A DNA stretch of 36,372 nt from Dyadobacter jejuensis (lineage in GTDB: Bacteria > Bacteroidota > Bacteroidia > Cytophagales > Spirosomataceae): positions 1-36,372 of the forward strand of contig NZ_QGDT01000020.1 of the NCBI RefSeq assembly GCF_003149085.1. Reading direction: 5' to 3'. Below, one piece after another: positions 7,550 to 16,412 of this stretch (position 1 is its first letter; each line of letters begins with the position of its first letter). The position numbers and the translations under genes are program-made. The notes beneath the pieces were generated by a model. The model made no database searches and had not been told where the DNA came from. It saw only the letters and a list, made by a program, of their open reading frames with translations.

Positions 7550-10500
7550 TTAATAGTTTACTTTAATGGTAAAGAGCATCGATCGGTTTGCCGGATTGTT
7601 GAAGTAGTCATACCCCCTACCATAATAATTGCCGGTAAAGTTGGTGTCCGGATCAATCCCTACGAGCTTGGTCCATAATAAAAGGTTACGACCGGTGATC
7701 GACAATTCCATCGACTGCAAGCCCGTTTTCTTTCTGAATCCTTCGGACCGTAAGGTATAGCCCAAAGTAGCCTGGCGCAGACGTGTCCAGCTGGCGTCTT
7801 CGATAAATTGCTCCGCTACCGACCCTAGCCCACTCCCCAAGGTAGTATAGAACGACTCGTCGAGTAGGACGGTCCCGCCTCCAAAATCATGGAGATTGCC
7901 CCGTACGGTAGAACCTGCTGGGATGGTCTGGCCTGCATAGTTTTTTAGGTCCTCGGTCAGCGTGACCTCTTTACCTACATCGGCATGAGTCCCGAAGGTA
8001 TACATCACGCCTTTGGTCAGCGAAGCAAAGTCACCACCTTGGAAGGTCTCAAAGAGTAGGTCTAAGTTGAAATTTTTGTAAGTTACGCTGGTACCAAACC
8101 CTCCCCGCCAGTCGGGGTTAGGGTCGCCGATGACCCCTAGGGATGGAGAAACCACAGGGAAATTATTCTCATTCATCACCAAACTACCATTGCTAGCCCG
8201 TTCAAATTGTCCACCCCAAAACACCCCTGCCTGATGTCCTTGAACGGCGCGCATATCGGCCCGGTCGGCCCGACCCGTTAGATATAGCGACTCCGTGCCC
8301 GCTAGGTTAAGGACTTGGTTCTTGTTACGGTTAAAATTGGCATTTACCGAAACCGTCCAATCTCCTTTTTTGAGAATGGAGTAGAACATATCCAGCTCCA
8401 CCCCCTTATTTTCCATAGACGCCGCATTGGTGTAGCTACTGGCATAGCCTACCGATGGCGCCAGCGTCACCGGAATCAGCATATCGGTAATTTTATTGTG
8501 GTAATAGGTAAAATTGAGGCGTAGTTTGTTATTGAAAAATCGGAGATCGGTCCCCAACTCATACTCCGTCTTGCGCTCGGGCTTCAGGCGAGGATCTCCT
8601 AGTTCCGTGTTTAGTAAAAAAGCCCCTTCCCCATAGTTGGCCCCATCGAGGTTATCGCCCCATGGCCCATTGGAAAATGAACTGGCGACATAAGTGGTAT
8701 TGGAACGATAAGGTAAAGGCTGGACCCCTACTACCCCATAGGACGCCCTAAGCTTTCCAAATGTGAGGAAGTTCAAGTTCTTCAAGGCATTAAGCTGGGT
8801 AAATTGCCAAGCGGCGTCGGTAGAGGGATAAAAAAAGGTTTTGTCCGAAAGGTTTCCGAAGGTAGAAGCCGATTCCCCAGCAATGGAGGCATTGACAAAA
8901 AGAGCATCAAATGCCGCTATATTGGCGGTCGAATAAAAGCGAGCCACCCGGATATGACTGCGGTCATTGAAGGGGCTGCGGTTTGTAGCTGTAGAATTGT
9001 TGAAGGTAACAGGGGCATCAGCAATCAAAAAGTTACTTAATGACCCGCCTATATTAAAAAACTTACGATCATTGACATTGAATCCACCAATGAGCGTTCC
9101 CGACAAGTTAGGACCGAAGGTATGTGTAGCACGACCAATCACATCTAGGTTCACTTCGTTTTCTGTCACTATATTTTCTGTGAAAGAGCCTGCCCCTGAA
9201 CCTGGCGTATCGTTAATTGGAAAATAAGCTAAACGCTGATCCGTATAATGGTCAATACCCAGGCGGGTAGTCAGATCGAACCACTCGACCATCGGCTTAA
9301 TATTCATTTCGAAACTATTGATAAACCGGTTCACCTGACTGGTGTTAGTTTGTTCATTAAGGGGCCATAATGGATTACTATATATCGGACTAGCCGTGTT
9401 ACCCAAATACCTGCGGTAGGAACGTTGGCGGTTTTCAATAGGAGCTGCATTGGCATTGGAATAATAGCTGCCCTTATAATCACTGATATCAAAATCGGGT
9501 GGAGTCCTCAGCAGCCCCAGCATAGCACCAGCGGTATTATTACCCCGCTGAACCCTATTGGAGGAGCTATTGGTAAAGCCTACATTATTGGTGATCTTAA
9601 TGTAATCATTAAAAGTCTTACTGACATTCAGCCGCAAGGTGGTTCGACGGTATTGGCTGTTGCCCTGTAAAATACCCTTCTGACTCAGATTACCCGCACT
9701 GAAAAAATAGGTTGATTTGGCATTCCCTCCACTCAAACTCAAGCTATTATCCCAAAAATGACCCGCACCAAATACCTGGTTAAAGTTGTCGTCAGTATAC
9801 ACTTCTCGGGAGTTTTTCTCCACGATAGGATAGTATTTGGTCCCATCTTGGGCCTGGAAAAATGCTCCTGAGGTATTCACCTGGTCTTCCCCACCTGCCC
9901 GATCCGCTATTTTATCTCCCCAGGAGTTGGCATGGGTGGGACTATACACCCCGCCAGAACCTTGTCCAAAGGTCGTTTGACGTGGATGAAAAGCATTTAT
10001 TTTATCGACCGAATAGGTGGACGAATAGGAAATATTGATCTTGTTACTATCCTTGCCCTGCTTGGTGGTGATGATCATCACCCCATTCGCCGCCCTTGAG
10101 CCCCATAGGGCCGCTGCCGATGCTCCTTTCAAAATTTGGACCGAGGCTATATCATTGGGATTAAGATCATTGAGACGTGACTGTTGCACAACGCCCCCCT
10201 GACCCGCACCCACCGTGGAATTGCTAATCGGAATACCATCGATCACGATTAGGGGCTGGGTATTACCAGTAATAGTACTCTGGCCACGAATCTGAATAAA
10301 GGCCCCGGCGCCTGGGTCGCTCCCCTGCCCCGATATCTGAACCCCCGAAGCCTTTCCGGCCAAACCATTTATGATACTGGCTTCTCCCGACTTCCCTATG
10401 CTCTCACCCGTTACCTTGGAACTCGTAGAAGCCATCTTATCGGCTACCTCCTTAAACCCCAGAGCCGTAACCATTACTTCATTCAAAATCCGGGTATCGG

Positions 10501-11137
10501 CGGGCAAATATACATCTAGGGTCGTGTGGTTCAGTACGGGTAGCTCTTGGGTGCTATATCCCAAATAAGAAAATACCAAGATGCTCTCTGTAGAAGGCAC
10601 CGCTATGCTATACTTCCCGTCAGAATCGGTACTGGTGCCAACCATCGTACCCTTCACCACCACATTGACACCGGGCAAAGGACCTCCATCCTCTTTGGCG
10701 AATACCTTCCCGGTCACAATAATTTCGGCCTGCTCTTCCACTATGGTAAGTTGAGATACCGGCTTGGCCACAGGCTTTTCCTCTGCCGGCTTTTCCTTGA
10801 TCACATAGGTATTATCAAACCGCTCGTACCTCAAATTCAAAGGGGTAAGAATATCATCCAAACATTCTTCTACCTTGCCGCATTTCTCTAACGTTACTTT
10901 TATACGTTTATTAATAATAGCCGATTTCTGGTAAGCGAAATGAACCTCATATTGTTTTTCCAAATCCTTCAGCACATCGGTCAGAACCCTTGTCTGTTTG
11001 GATTCAGTCACTTCCGACCTAATGTTGTGCCCCGGTTTCACATCTAAAGCGGCAAGTTCATGATTTTGCGCCAATGAGGGCACACAGCAACTCCCCAACA
11101 GTAGAGTCAATACTCTACATCGTAGTAATAGCTTCAT
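7550..11137 (-). CDS. SusC-like TonB-dependent receptor with STN signalling domain
   Basis: A 1195-residue outer-membrane transporter. In order: signal peptide (to ~24); STN domain (~50-115, VLKDLEKQYEVHFAYQKSAI), which passes the transport signal to a FecR anti-sigma factor; a P/E/K/V linker; a carboxypeptidase-regulatory-like beta domain (~140-215, TGKVFAKEDGGPLPGVNVVVKG); the plug (~235-355, with IQIRGQSTITGNTQPLIVIDG and ILKGASAAALWGSRAANGVMI); then the 22-strand barrel, ending RSMLFTIKVNY with the usual aromatic terminal residue. The STN domain and the FecR gene 39 bp upstream imply substrate-dependent autoregulation. It works with SusD, and energy comes from TonB-ExbBD elsewhere. Confidence 0.95.
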   Translation of the reverse strand: MKLLLRCRVLTLLLGSCCVPSLAQNHELAALDVKPGHNIRSEVTESKQTRVLTDVLKDLEKQYEVHFAYQKSAIINKRIKVTLEKCGKVEECLDDILTPLNLRYERFDNTYVIKEKPAEEKPVAKPVSQLTIVEEQAEIIVTGKVFAKEDGGPLPGVNVVVKGTMVGTSTDSDGKYSIAVPSTESILVFSYLGYSTQELPVLNHTTLDVYLPADTRILNEVMVTALGFKEVADKMASTSSKVTGESIGKSGEASIINGLAGKASGVQISGQGSDPGAGAFIQIRGQSTITGNTQPLIVIDGIPISNSTVGAGQGGVVQQSRLNDLNPNDIASVQILKGASAAALWGSRAANGVMIITTKQGKDSNKINISYSSTYSVDKINAFHPRQTTFGQGSGGVYSPTHANSWGDKIADRAGGEDQVNTSGAFFQAQDGTKYYPIVEKNSREVYTDDNFNQVFGAGHFWDNSLSLSGGNAKSTYFFSAGNLSQKGILQGNSQYRRTTLRLNVSKTFNDYIKITNNVGFTNSSSNRVQRGNNTAGAMLGLLRTPPDFDISDYKGSYYSNANAAPIENRQRSYRRYLGNTASPIYSNPLWPLNEQTNTSQVNRFINSFEMNIKPMVEWFDLTTRLGIDHYTDQRLAYFPINDTPGSGAGSFTENIVTENEVNLDVIGRATHTFGPNLSGTLIGGFNVNDRKFFNIGGSLSNFLIADAPVTFNNSTATNRSPFNDRSHIRVARFYSTANIAAFDALFVNASIAGESASTFGNLSDKTFFYPSTDAAWQFTQLNALKNLNFLTFGKLRASYGVVGVQPLPYRSNTTYVASSFSNGPWGDNLDGANYGEGAFLLNTELGDPRLKPERKTEYELGTDLRFFNNKLRLNFTYYHNKITDMLIPVTLAPSVGYASSYTNAASMENKGVELDMFYSILKKGDWTVSVNANFNRNKNQVLNLAGTESLYLTGRADRADMRAVQGHQAGVFWGGQFERASNGSLVMNENNFPVVSPSLGVIGDPNPDWRGGFGTSVTYKNFNLDLLFETFQGGDFASLTKGVMYTFGTHADVGKEVTLTEDLKNYAGQTIPAGSTVRGNLHDFGGGTVLLDESFYTTLGSGLGSVAEQFIEDASWTRLRQATLGYTLRSEGFRKKTGLQSMELSITGRNLLLWTKLVGIDPDTNFTGNYYGRGYDYFNNPANRSMLFTIKVNY

Positions 11138-11176
11138 AGGATAAGAATGGGTTAAGGTTTTACATATTTAAAAAAT

Positions 11177-12115
11177 TCAGTATTTGGGTTTAATCTGAAA
11201 ATTTACGCGGGACCCTTGTCGGGCATGTTTCAAGTTTAGAGTTTCGGATAATACCTTCAATACGGTATCCATATTCTTTCTGGGGATGGTACCCGTAAAC
11301 CGAAGATGTTCGTAAGGTTTATGGGGCAATTCAATGGAAATGCCGTAATAAGCTTCCAATTCACCTTTCACCTCTGTTAGCCCGGCATCTTCAAAAACAA
11401 ATAGGTTGTTTTTCCAGGCCATCCAACGAACTCCATCTACCGGCTGTATGGCTAAGCTATCGGTATTCCGGGTATATTCTGCCAATTCGCCAGGCTTCAA
11501 CGCCGCCTTCCCTAGGCCAGTTTCGAGTTCCACACATCCCTCATGCAGGTAAACCGTCGTCTGCTCAGCTGCCTCCACCACGTTAAATTGTGTACCCAGG
11601 ACCCGTATCTCTATACCCGATGCGGCTTGAACTACAAATGGCTTTTTGTCTATGGTTTGTTCAACGTCAAAAAAGGCTTCCCCTTTCACCAACTCTACCG
11701 ACCTTACTTTACTTCGTGTCCATTGCTCCAAAAAACGTACTTGACTATTCTGATTCAGTGTAATATGCGTTCCATCAGTTAAGCGTATGGTCTTAATTTC
11801 CCTATTCCCGGTCATCACTTGGATTGTGGACACGGGCTCTTCCAACGAACCAGGCAAATTCCCATTAGATAAATAAAATAACCAACTACTTACCAAGACT
11901 ACTACTGCGGCGGCGGCTATCGGTATCAACCATTTTAATACAGGCTTCAGATTACTTTCCGCTTCGGCCAGTATTTGTTGGTTCAGGCGCTTATCCAATA
12001 GCTCATCCAACTCCCCTTGCTGTTGTAGATAAATAAATACTTCGAGCTCCTCGTCCGTAGCTGTATGATCCAAATACCGATCTACCAATCTCTGCAAGTG
12101 CTTCCGATCTCTCAT
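11177..12115 (-). CDS. FecR-family anti-sigma factor
   Basis: A 312-residue single-span inner-membrane protein. The cytoplasmic N terminus (1-60, RYLDHTATDEELEVFIYL) would hold the sigma factor. The membrane helix is at about 62-83. The periplasmic FecR domain spans ~95-200 (TIRLTDGTHITLNQNSQVRF, VELVKGEAFFDV, GIEIRVLGTQFNV), and a DUF4974 domain follows at ~228-310 (LFVFEDAGLTEVKGELEAYYGI). DUF4974 resembles the STN domain and is thought to meet the SusC STN domain. It lies between sigma and SusC genes, the standard order for cell-surface signalling. When SusC is occupied, the sigma factor should be released. Confidence 0.93.
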   Translation of the reverse strand: MRDRKHLQRLVDRYLDHTATDEELEVFIYLQQQGELDELLDKRLNQQILAEAESNLKPVLKWLIPIAAAAVVVLVSSWLFYLSNGNLPGSLEEPVSTIQVMTGNREIKTIRLTDGTHITLNQNSQVRFLEQWTRSKVRSVELVKGEAFFDVEQTIDKKPFVVQAASGIEIRVLGTQFNVVEAAEQTTVYLHEGCVELETGLGKAALKPGELAEYTRNTDSLAIQPVDGVRWMAWKNNLFVFEDAGLTEVKGELEAYYGISIELPHKPYEHLRFTGTIPRKNMDTVLKVLSETLNLKHARQGSRVNFQIKPKY

Positions 12116-12257
12116 ATTACTTCTTGTTATTTAAAAGACAATTGCGAAAGGCTCCAAGGACCCCCTGATTCCTTAAATAATTTCATTTTTATTGAAAATT
12201 GATATTTTTCACCAACATAGTTCTACATTAACAAAGGAAACAGTCATGAATAGTCGT

Positions 12258-12839
12258 TCAGAAGAAAAGAGTAACCGCAGTAGTGAAGGCTATACCAAGA
12301 TCCTTCTCTATGGCTATGCGGAAGGTTCGCATGGATTTTACCATATGTTTCTTAATGACATTACGGGAGATCCCCATAATACCTGCGGCTTCATCGTAAG
12401 ACAATCCTTTCTGACGGCAAAGCCTAAAAACTTCCCTACTCTGTGGACTTAATACTTGTAATACTTGCTGAATGAATTGGTTATATTCCTCAAACTGAAG
12501 CCTTTCCTCAGGCTCATGATTGACTTCGTTATAATTCAAAAGAAAGTTCGACAATGTCTTTTCTTCGGAGAGGAACTTCTTGAGAAGGTTGAGACTATGG
12601 TTTTTCCCAACCGTTAGTAAATACGAACGAAAAGAATGGATTTCAGATAGTTTATCCCGATCCAGCCAGATCTTGATAAAAATTTCTTGACAGGCATCCC
12701 CGGCCAAATCTGGCGATTTCAGAATAGGAAGGACAAACCGATATAAAACAGGATGGTAATGATAAAATAAAGTAGAGAATGCCTTTTCATCCCCTTCTCC
12801 CACAAGCCGAAGTATTTGCTGTTCATTCGTCATGGCCAT
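12258..12839 (-). CDS. ECF RNA polymerase sigma factor
   Basis: A 193-residue sigma-70-family factor of the Bacteroidota ECF/FecI-like type. Region 2 runs ~20-95 (DEKAFSTLFYHYHPVLYRFV, DACQEIFIKIWLDRDKL, SFRSYLLTVGKNHSLN). Region 4 runs ~130-180 (LSPQSREVFRLCRQKGLSYDEAAGIMGIS as the helix-turn-helix). There is no C-terminal extension beyond ordinary length. A second ATG two codons in (12833) is an equally good start. It is the first gene of the minus-strand FecR-SusC-SusD-GGT set, separated from fecR by 142 bp, so the sigma gene may have its own promoter and a second promoter may precede fecR or susC. Confidence 0.93.
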   Translation of the reverse strand: MAMTNEQQILRLVGEGDEKAFSTLFYHYHPVLYRFVLPILKSPDLAGDACQEIFIKIWLDRDKLSEIHSFRSYLLTVGKNHSLNLLKKFLSEEKTLSNFLLNYNEVNHEPEERLQFEEYNQFIQQVLQVLSPQSREVFRLCRQKGLSYDEAAGIMGISRNVIKKHMVKSMRTFRIAIEKDLGIAFTTAVTLFF

Positions 12840-13248
12840 GTTTTAGTAGGTTTTATCCGTATTTCACCCATTAGAGCTAGCGAAATAAATCAGAATAAAA
12901 TATTGCGTATTGATACTTTTGCAGAACAACTATCGAGCGAGAATGTGCTTATACAAAACAATTTTAACGAATGACGGTCGACCAGACAAATAATATTAAA
13001 AAGATACAGGGAATTGTTCTTTAATTCCCAATTGATAGATCAAATTTTACTCGTAAGTAGTATTTTTTGAACTCCCACCCTACTAAGCAATTGTCACCTA
13101 CGATGAGAGGCGAATGCCAACAATACCAAATGCCATGACATCGAGACCCCTTCTAATGCCTCCAAACCAATTGGGTATATCACCAGCAATATCCAGATAA
13201 TCCATTTCCCTTGGGCGCCGTTTGGAAAAGGAAGAATTGCAAGGGAAT
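12840..13248. other. intergenic 409 bp with possible decayed membrane-protein tail
   Basis: This should hold the promoter of the sigma-factor operon (minus strand), but I found no convincing TTTG/TAnnTTTG pair. A minus-strand frame ending with TGA at 13094-13096 reads WIIWILLVIYPIGLEALEG and then WHLVLLAFASHRR, hydrophobic like a transmembrane tail. It has no start codon and an in-frame stop upstream, so it may be a relic. A plus-strand TACTTTTG (12914-12921) has no gene to serve. Confidence 0.4.
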
Positions 13249-14784
13249 TTATTCAAAAGAAATTTCAGCTTCGAAAGTACGTGACCATGGAAGATAAAAG
13301 CTTACCTCCTTTGGATTAAAGCCGTAAAAATGAGCGGAAAATGCATTGATTCTTTCAAGACAATAATGTTCAACATCGATGGTTTGTTGGGTATTCAAAA
13401 GGAGGCTATTCCACCCTTTTGCTTTAATAAACTGTAGTGCCTCAGGTCTAATCTTGGCATGATAAAGATAATCATCCATCAAGCGATTTAAGATAAACCA
13501 GCCCTGGGCAGTAGCGCTTCGCTTCATCTCTTCGGGTTGGGTATTTCTTTTTAGAGCCGCTCCATAAACAATGCCTTGAGGTAACGCAGTACCTATCGCA
13601 TTCCCAGCCGTATTCCAACTGGCATAGCCGTATAAATTCTTAAAAATCTTCATTTCATTCAAGCACTCTGTCAACACTTGGTCCCCCCCTTGAACATTTC
13701 CAATAGGATCAATATCCGCAAGGATAAGCCCTATCCCAGACTGTCGCTGATGAAACTCAGAGATTTCATGGGCATAGGACATCGAACGGTTGCCTTCGAG
13801 CCGATCGGAAAAAACGAAAAATACAATATCGGCTTCCTCCTTGGTAAAAACTTCAAGAGCACCTACCGCCTTTAAATGAAAACTCACCGTTTTCCTCAAC
13901 GTTCGGTCCTCAAAAGGCATCACGGTCTGGGCCGATTTTTCCGAACCGTAATAGGCAAAAACTCTCGGATGATAGGCATATCTATCACTCACGCTCCTAG
14001 CCAATAACAACATGGAAACTTCATCAGCTCCAGGTTGTATCGCCACGCGATTAGCTAGGTTAGCCTCGGCGACCATCTTGACTAAGGCGTCGCGATCAGC
14101 CAAATGAATGCCTGAAGGCTTAGCGTCGTCTTGTGATATAATGAGATAATCAAACACCTTGGATTTGGCATATTCTACGGCTAATTGGTTAATAATCAAA
14201 TTTCTAAGCCGAGCATTTTTATAGTCCTCCAATACTTGTACTGGAATCGCTTTTTCCAAGGCTAGGGTCTGCTGTCGATGCGACGGGTTGGGAGAGATTT
14301 CCGCCCACTTAGCGAGTTTCGTCCTATAGGAATCATTGGCCCCATCTGCCGTGGGTGCTAGTCTCATGATGACCGAAGAACCATAAATCCTAAGGTGTGG
14401 TGCTAAGGCCCTCAGTTTGCCGACTATGGAAATACGCCTTTTTGCCAACTCCAACGGGGTTGCAAATACACGTGAGGCCACCAGCCCCCCATAGGCCAGC
14501 ATATCTAATGATATAATTGCGGCATCAAAATCAGTTAAGTTTTGCCGCTCTATCCATTTAATTATTTCATCGGGCTCACCATAGCGCATAAACCTACCCA
14601 ATAAGGCTTTTGGAGGGGTCACCAACTCAATCCCATCAATTTGGGCCATCTTAACGGGAAACTGTAGGCAAGGAGGACGGTCGTCCAAGGGAATCAATAA
14701 AATCTTGTTGGTAGCCTCAGCTACACCTGTAGAGATCCCTAAAAGGTAAAATAATAGTCCGAGAAAACTCGTCAAGATCTTCAT
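13249..14784 (-). CDS. DUF4127 family protein, exported
   Basis: A 511-residue protein starting from ATG at 14784; a GTG four codons upstream is the alternative. The start MKILTSFLGLLFYLLG and a small-residue stretch to ~25 look like a signal peptide. DUF4127 landmarks: ILLIPLDDRPPCLQFP, TPPKALLGRF, DAAIISLDMLAYGGLVASR, YGSSVIMRLAPTA, YLIISQDDAKPSG, QPGADEVSMLLLAR, DIDPIGNVQGGDQ and NTAGNAIGT. Conserved Asp, His and Arg in these motifs suggest a hydrolase-like active site, but the family's reaction is unknown to me. It lies about 410 bp upstream of the sigma-factor operon on the same strand. Family call firm, function unknown. Confidence 0.85.
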   Translation of the reverse strand: MKILTSFLGLLFYLLGISTGVAEATNKILLIPLDDRPPCLQFPVKMAQIDGIELVTPPKALLGRFMRYGEPDEIIKWIERQNLTDFDAAIISLDMLAYGGLVASRVFATPLELAKRRISIVGKLRALAPHLRIYGSSVIMRLAPTADGANDSYRTKLAKWAEISPNPSHRQQTLALEKAIPVQVLEDYKNARLRNLIINQLAVEYAKSKVFDYLIISQDDAKPSGIHLADRDALVKMVAEANLANRVAIQPGADEVSMLLLARSVSDRYAYHPRVFAYYGSEKSAQTVMPFEDRTLRKTVSFHLKAVGALEVFTKEEADIVFFVFSDRLEGNRSMSYAHEISEFHQRQSGIGLILADIDPIGNVQGGDQVLTECLNEMKIFKNLYGYASWNTAGNAIGTALPQGIVYGAALKRNTQPEEMKRSATAQGWFILNRLMDDYLYHAKIRPEALQFIKAKGWNSLLLNTQQTIDVEHYCLERINAFSAHFYGFNPKEVSFYLPWSRTFEAEISFE

Positions 14785-15048
14785 ATTTGCACGCACTGGT
14801 TAACGGCCACCAAAATTGAAATTTAATATTTCAATAAGCAAATCATGTACAAACTATCGCTACTGATTTAAATAGCAATAATAGATTATTTGGAATAAAA
14901 TCGCCCCTCAATAAATAAAGGAGTATCAGCCAGGTCAAGGCATCATTACTCCCCCCCATCTAACCATCCACACCCTCTGGGACCTTTTGCGCATTACCAT
15001 TTCTGTAAGATGACGGCCGAACGGCGTGCCCAAATAGGGTACCGCCTC
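14785..15048. other. intergenic 264 bp, nothing recognised
   Basis: A/T-rich upstream region of the DUF4127 gene. I see no hairpin, repeat or RNA that I can support. Confidence 0.4.
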
Positions 15049-15732
15049 CTAGCTTAGCTTTACAGGACAGCCAATGGCCTTGGTGAAATTGGGGCTTGGT
15101 GCCTCTCCTTTTTTTAAGGCCTCAATGGCATTTTCAACGTATTTCACCATGACCGATTCTGCAGACCTCGAATTATCATCTATCGTTCCAATATATTGCA
15201 CCCTAAGCGATTGGTCCAACAAAAACACATGGGGCGTTCTCAAAGCACCATACTGAGATACTATTTTCTGACCTTCATCTGCTAAATAAACGAATGGAAA
15301 CTTCTTTTCTTCCGCTCGTTTCTTCATCGCTGCATAGCTTTCTCGGTCATTGGACTCCGACACATTCGGATTGATGGCAATTACCGAGTAGCCCTGCGGC
15401 GCATACTTTTCGTGTAGGGCCATTAACCGATCTTCATACATTTTGGCAAAAGGACATTCATTACAGGTAAAAACGACGATATACCCCTTTGCATTCTTGA
15501 TGTCAGACAGGGAGAATAAACTACCATCCACATTTTTTAGTCTAAAATCGGTAGCGGTATCCCCTATTTTATACCCTTTCATATCCTGTAGCGTTTCGGT
15601 TTGCTCGGGATTATGCCCCCCACCCCCACCTCCTCTTGGCGGGCCTGGCCTGCCTTGGGCCTGAGCGTTAACGGCTGTAAACAGTCCGCTGAATAGAATA
15701 AGGGCTAGCTGAATCAATTTCATTTTTCTCAT
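15049..15732 (-). CDS. exported thioredoxin-fold (AhpC/TSA-Redoxin) protein
   Basis: A 227-residue periplasmic redoxin. A signal peptide (1-25, ending VNAQAQ) is followed by a Gly/Pro/Arg linker (27-40), then the thioredoxin fold: GDTATDFRLKNVDGSLFSLSD, GYIVVFTCNECPFAKMYEDR with CxxC at Cys90-Cys93, GYSVIAINPN, and GALRTPHVFLLD with the cis-Pro loop. A further Cys222 near the C terminus (IGCPVKLS) could be a resolving partner. NECPF differs from the WCGPC of ordinary thioredoxin and is common in Bacteroidota redoxins of unknown partner. The start follows the stop of the TlpA-like gene by one base, so the two are surely cotranscribed. An internal ATG at residue 4 is a possible alternative start. 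Confidence 0.88.
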   Translation of the reverse strand: MRKMKLIQLALILFSGLFTAVNAQAQGRPGPPRGGGGGGHNPEQTETLQDMKGYKIGDTATDFRLKNVDGSLFSLSDIKNAKGYIVVFTCNECPFAKMYEDRLMALHEKYAPQGYSVIAINPNVSESNDRESYAAMKKRAEEKKFPFVYLADEGQKIVSQYGALRTPHVFLLDQSLRVQYIGTIDDNSRSAESVMVKYVENAIEALKKGEAPSPNFTKAIGCPVKLS

Positions 15733-15733
15733 T

Positions 15734-16261
15734 TTATCGGTTTTTAAAAGTGTTATTTATGGTTTGTTCCAGATCGGGCAGATCATTAAAAGGACGCTCG
15801 TGAAACGAACGGTTTTTATTATCAAAAATAATGGTAAACGGGATGGCACCCGACCAATTGGGGTCCACTCTGTCGATCCATCTGTTGGCATCCGGATCAT
15901 CCAAAAGTGCCACCTTCAGCGTAATTCCTTTCTTTTTTAAAAAGGGTTTTAGCTTGGTTTCTATATCCTCCGGAAAATCCAAACTAACCAATAAAACGCT
16001 TGCGTCGGGGTATTTTGCCTTGTACTGCTCCAACAATGGCAATTCCTTTACACAAGGGGCGCACCACATGGCCCAGAAATTGACAATATGGATGCTCTCT
16101 GAATCGGTACTTAACAGAGGTTCCAACGAATCGAAGTTGTATATGGGGATGTCTGCATGGCTGCCATAAGGAGTCGCCGGCGTTGGGGTATACGGCGGGC
16201 TACTTAACCCGAAACAGAAAGGAAGAATGAAGATTATTATCGATAATACGCCTGGCCTCAT
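15734..16261 (-). CDS. TlpA/ResA-like thiol-disulfide oxidoreductase
   Basis: A 175-residue exported thioredoxin-like protein from ATG 16261; a GTG at 16273 adds four residues. The N-terminal hydrophobic segment is a signal peptide or anchor. The active site is FWAMWCAPCVKELP (WCxxC, Cys71-Cys74 counted from the GTG), followed by ASVLLVSLDFPED and the cis-Pro motif GAIPFTIIFD. Such proteins reduce or oxidise periplasmic disulfides, for example in cytochrome c assembly, but no cytochrome genes are nearby. It forms a pair with the redoxin one base downstream, which may be its redox partner (inference). Confidence 0.88.
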   Translation of the reverse strand: MRPGVLSIIIFILPFCFGLSSPPYTPTPATPYGSHADIPIYNFDSLEPLLSTDSESIHIVNFWAMWCAPCVKELPLLEQYKAKYPDASVLLVSLDFPEDIETKLKPFLKKKGITLKVALLDDPDANRWIDRVDPNWSGAIPFTIIFDNKNRSFHERPFNDLPDLEQTINNTFKNR

Positions 16262-16412
16262 GCTGTGGATCACTTGTTGCTGAATAGAATAGACTGTAAG
16301 AAATTAAAATGGTTTAATCCTTAGACCATCATTCAGCCAAAATCCGTCGGTGGCCGTGAAATTTAATTTAAGCGGTAGGCTTTAAACAGGGGATTCGCCA
16401 TTCGTGCCTGGC

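Noticed and set aside
12914..12921. TACTTTTG as a plus-strand promoter box
   Set aside because: No plus-strand gene follows for more than 4 kb and there is no -33 partner at suitable distance.
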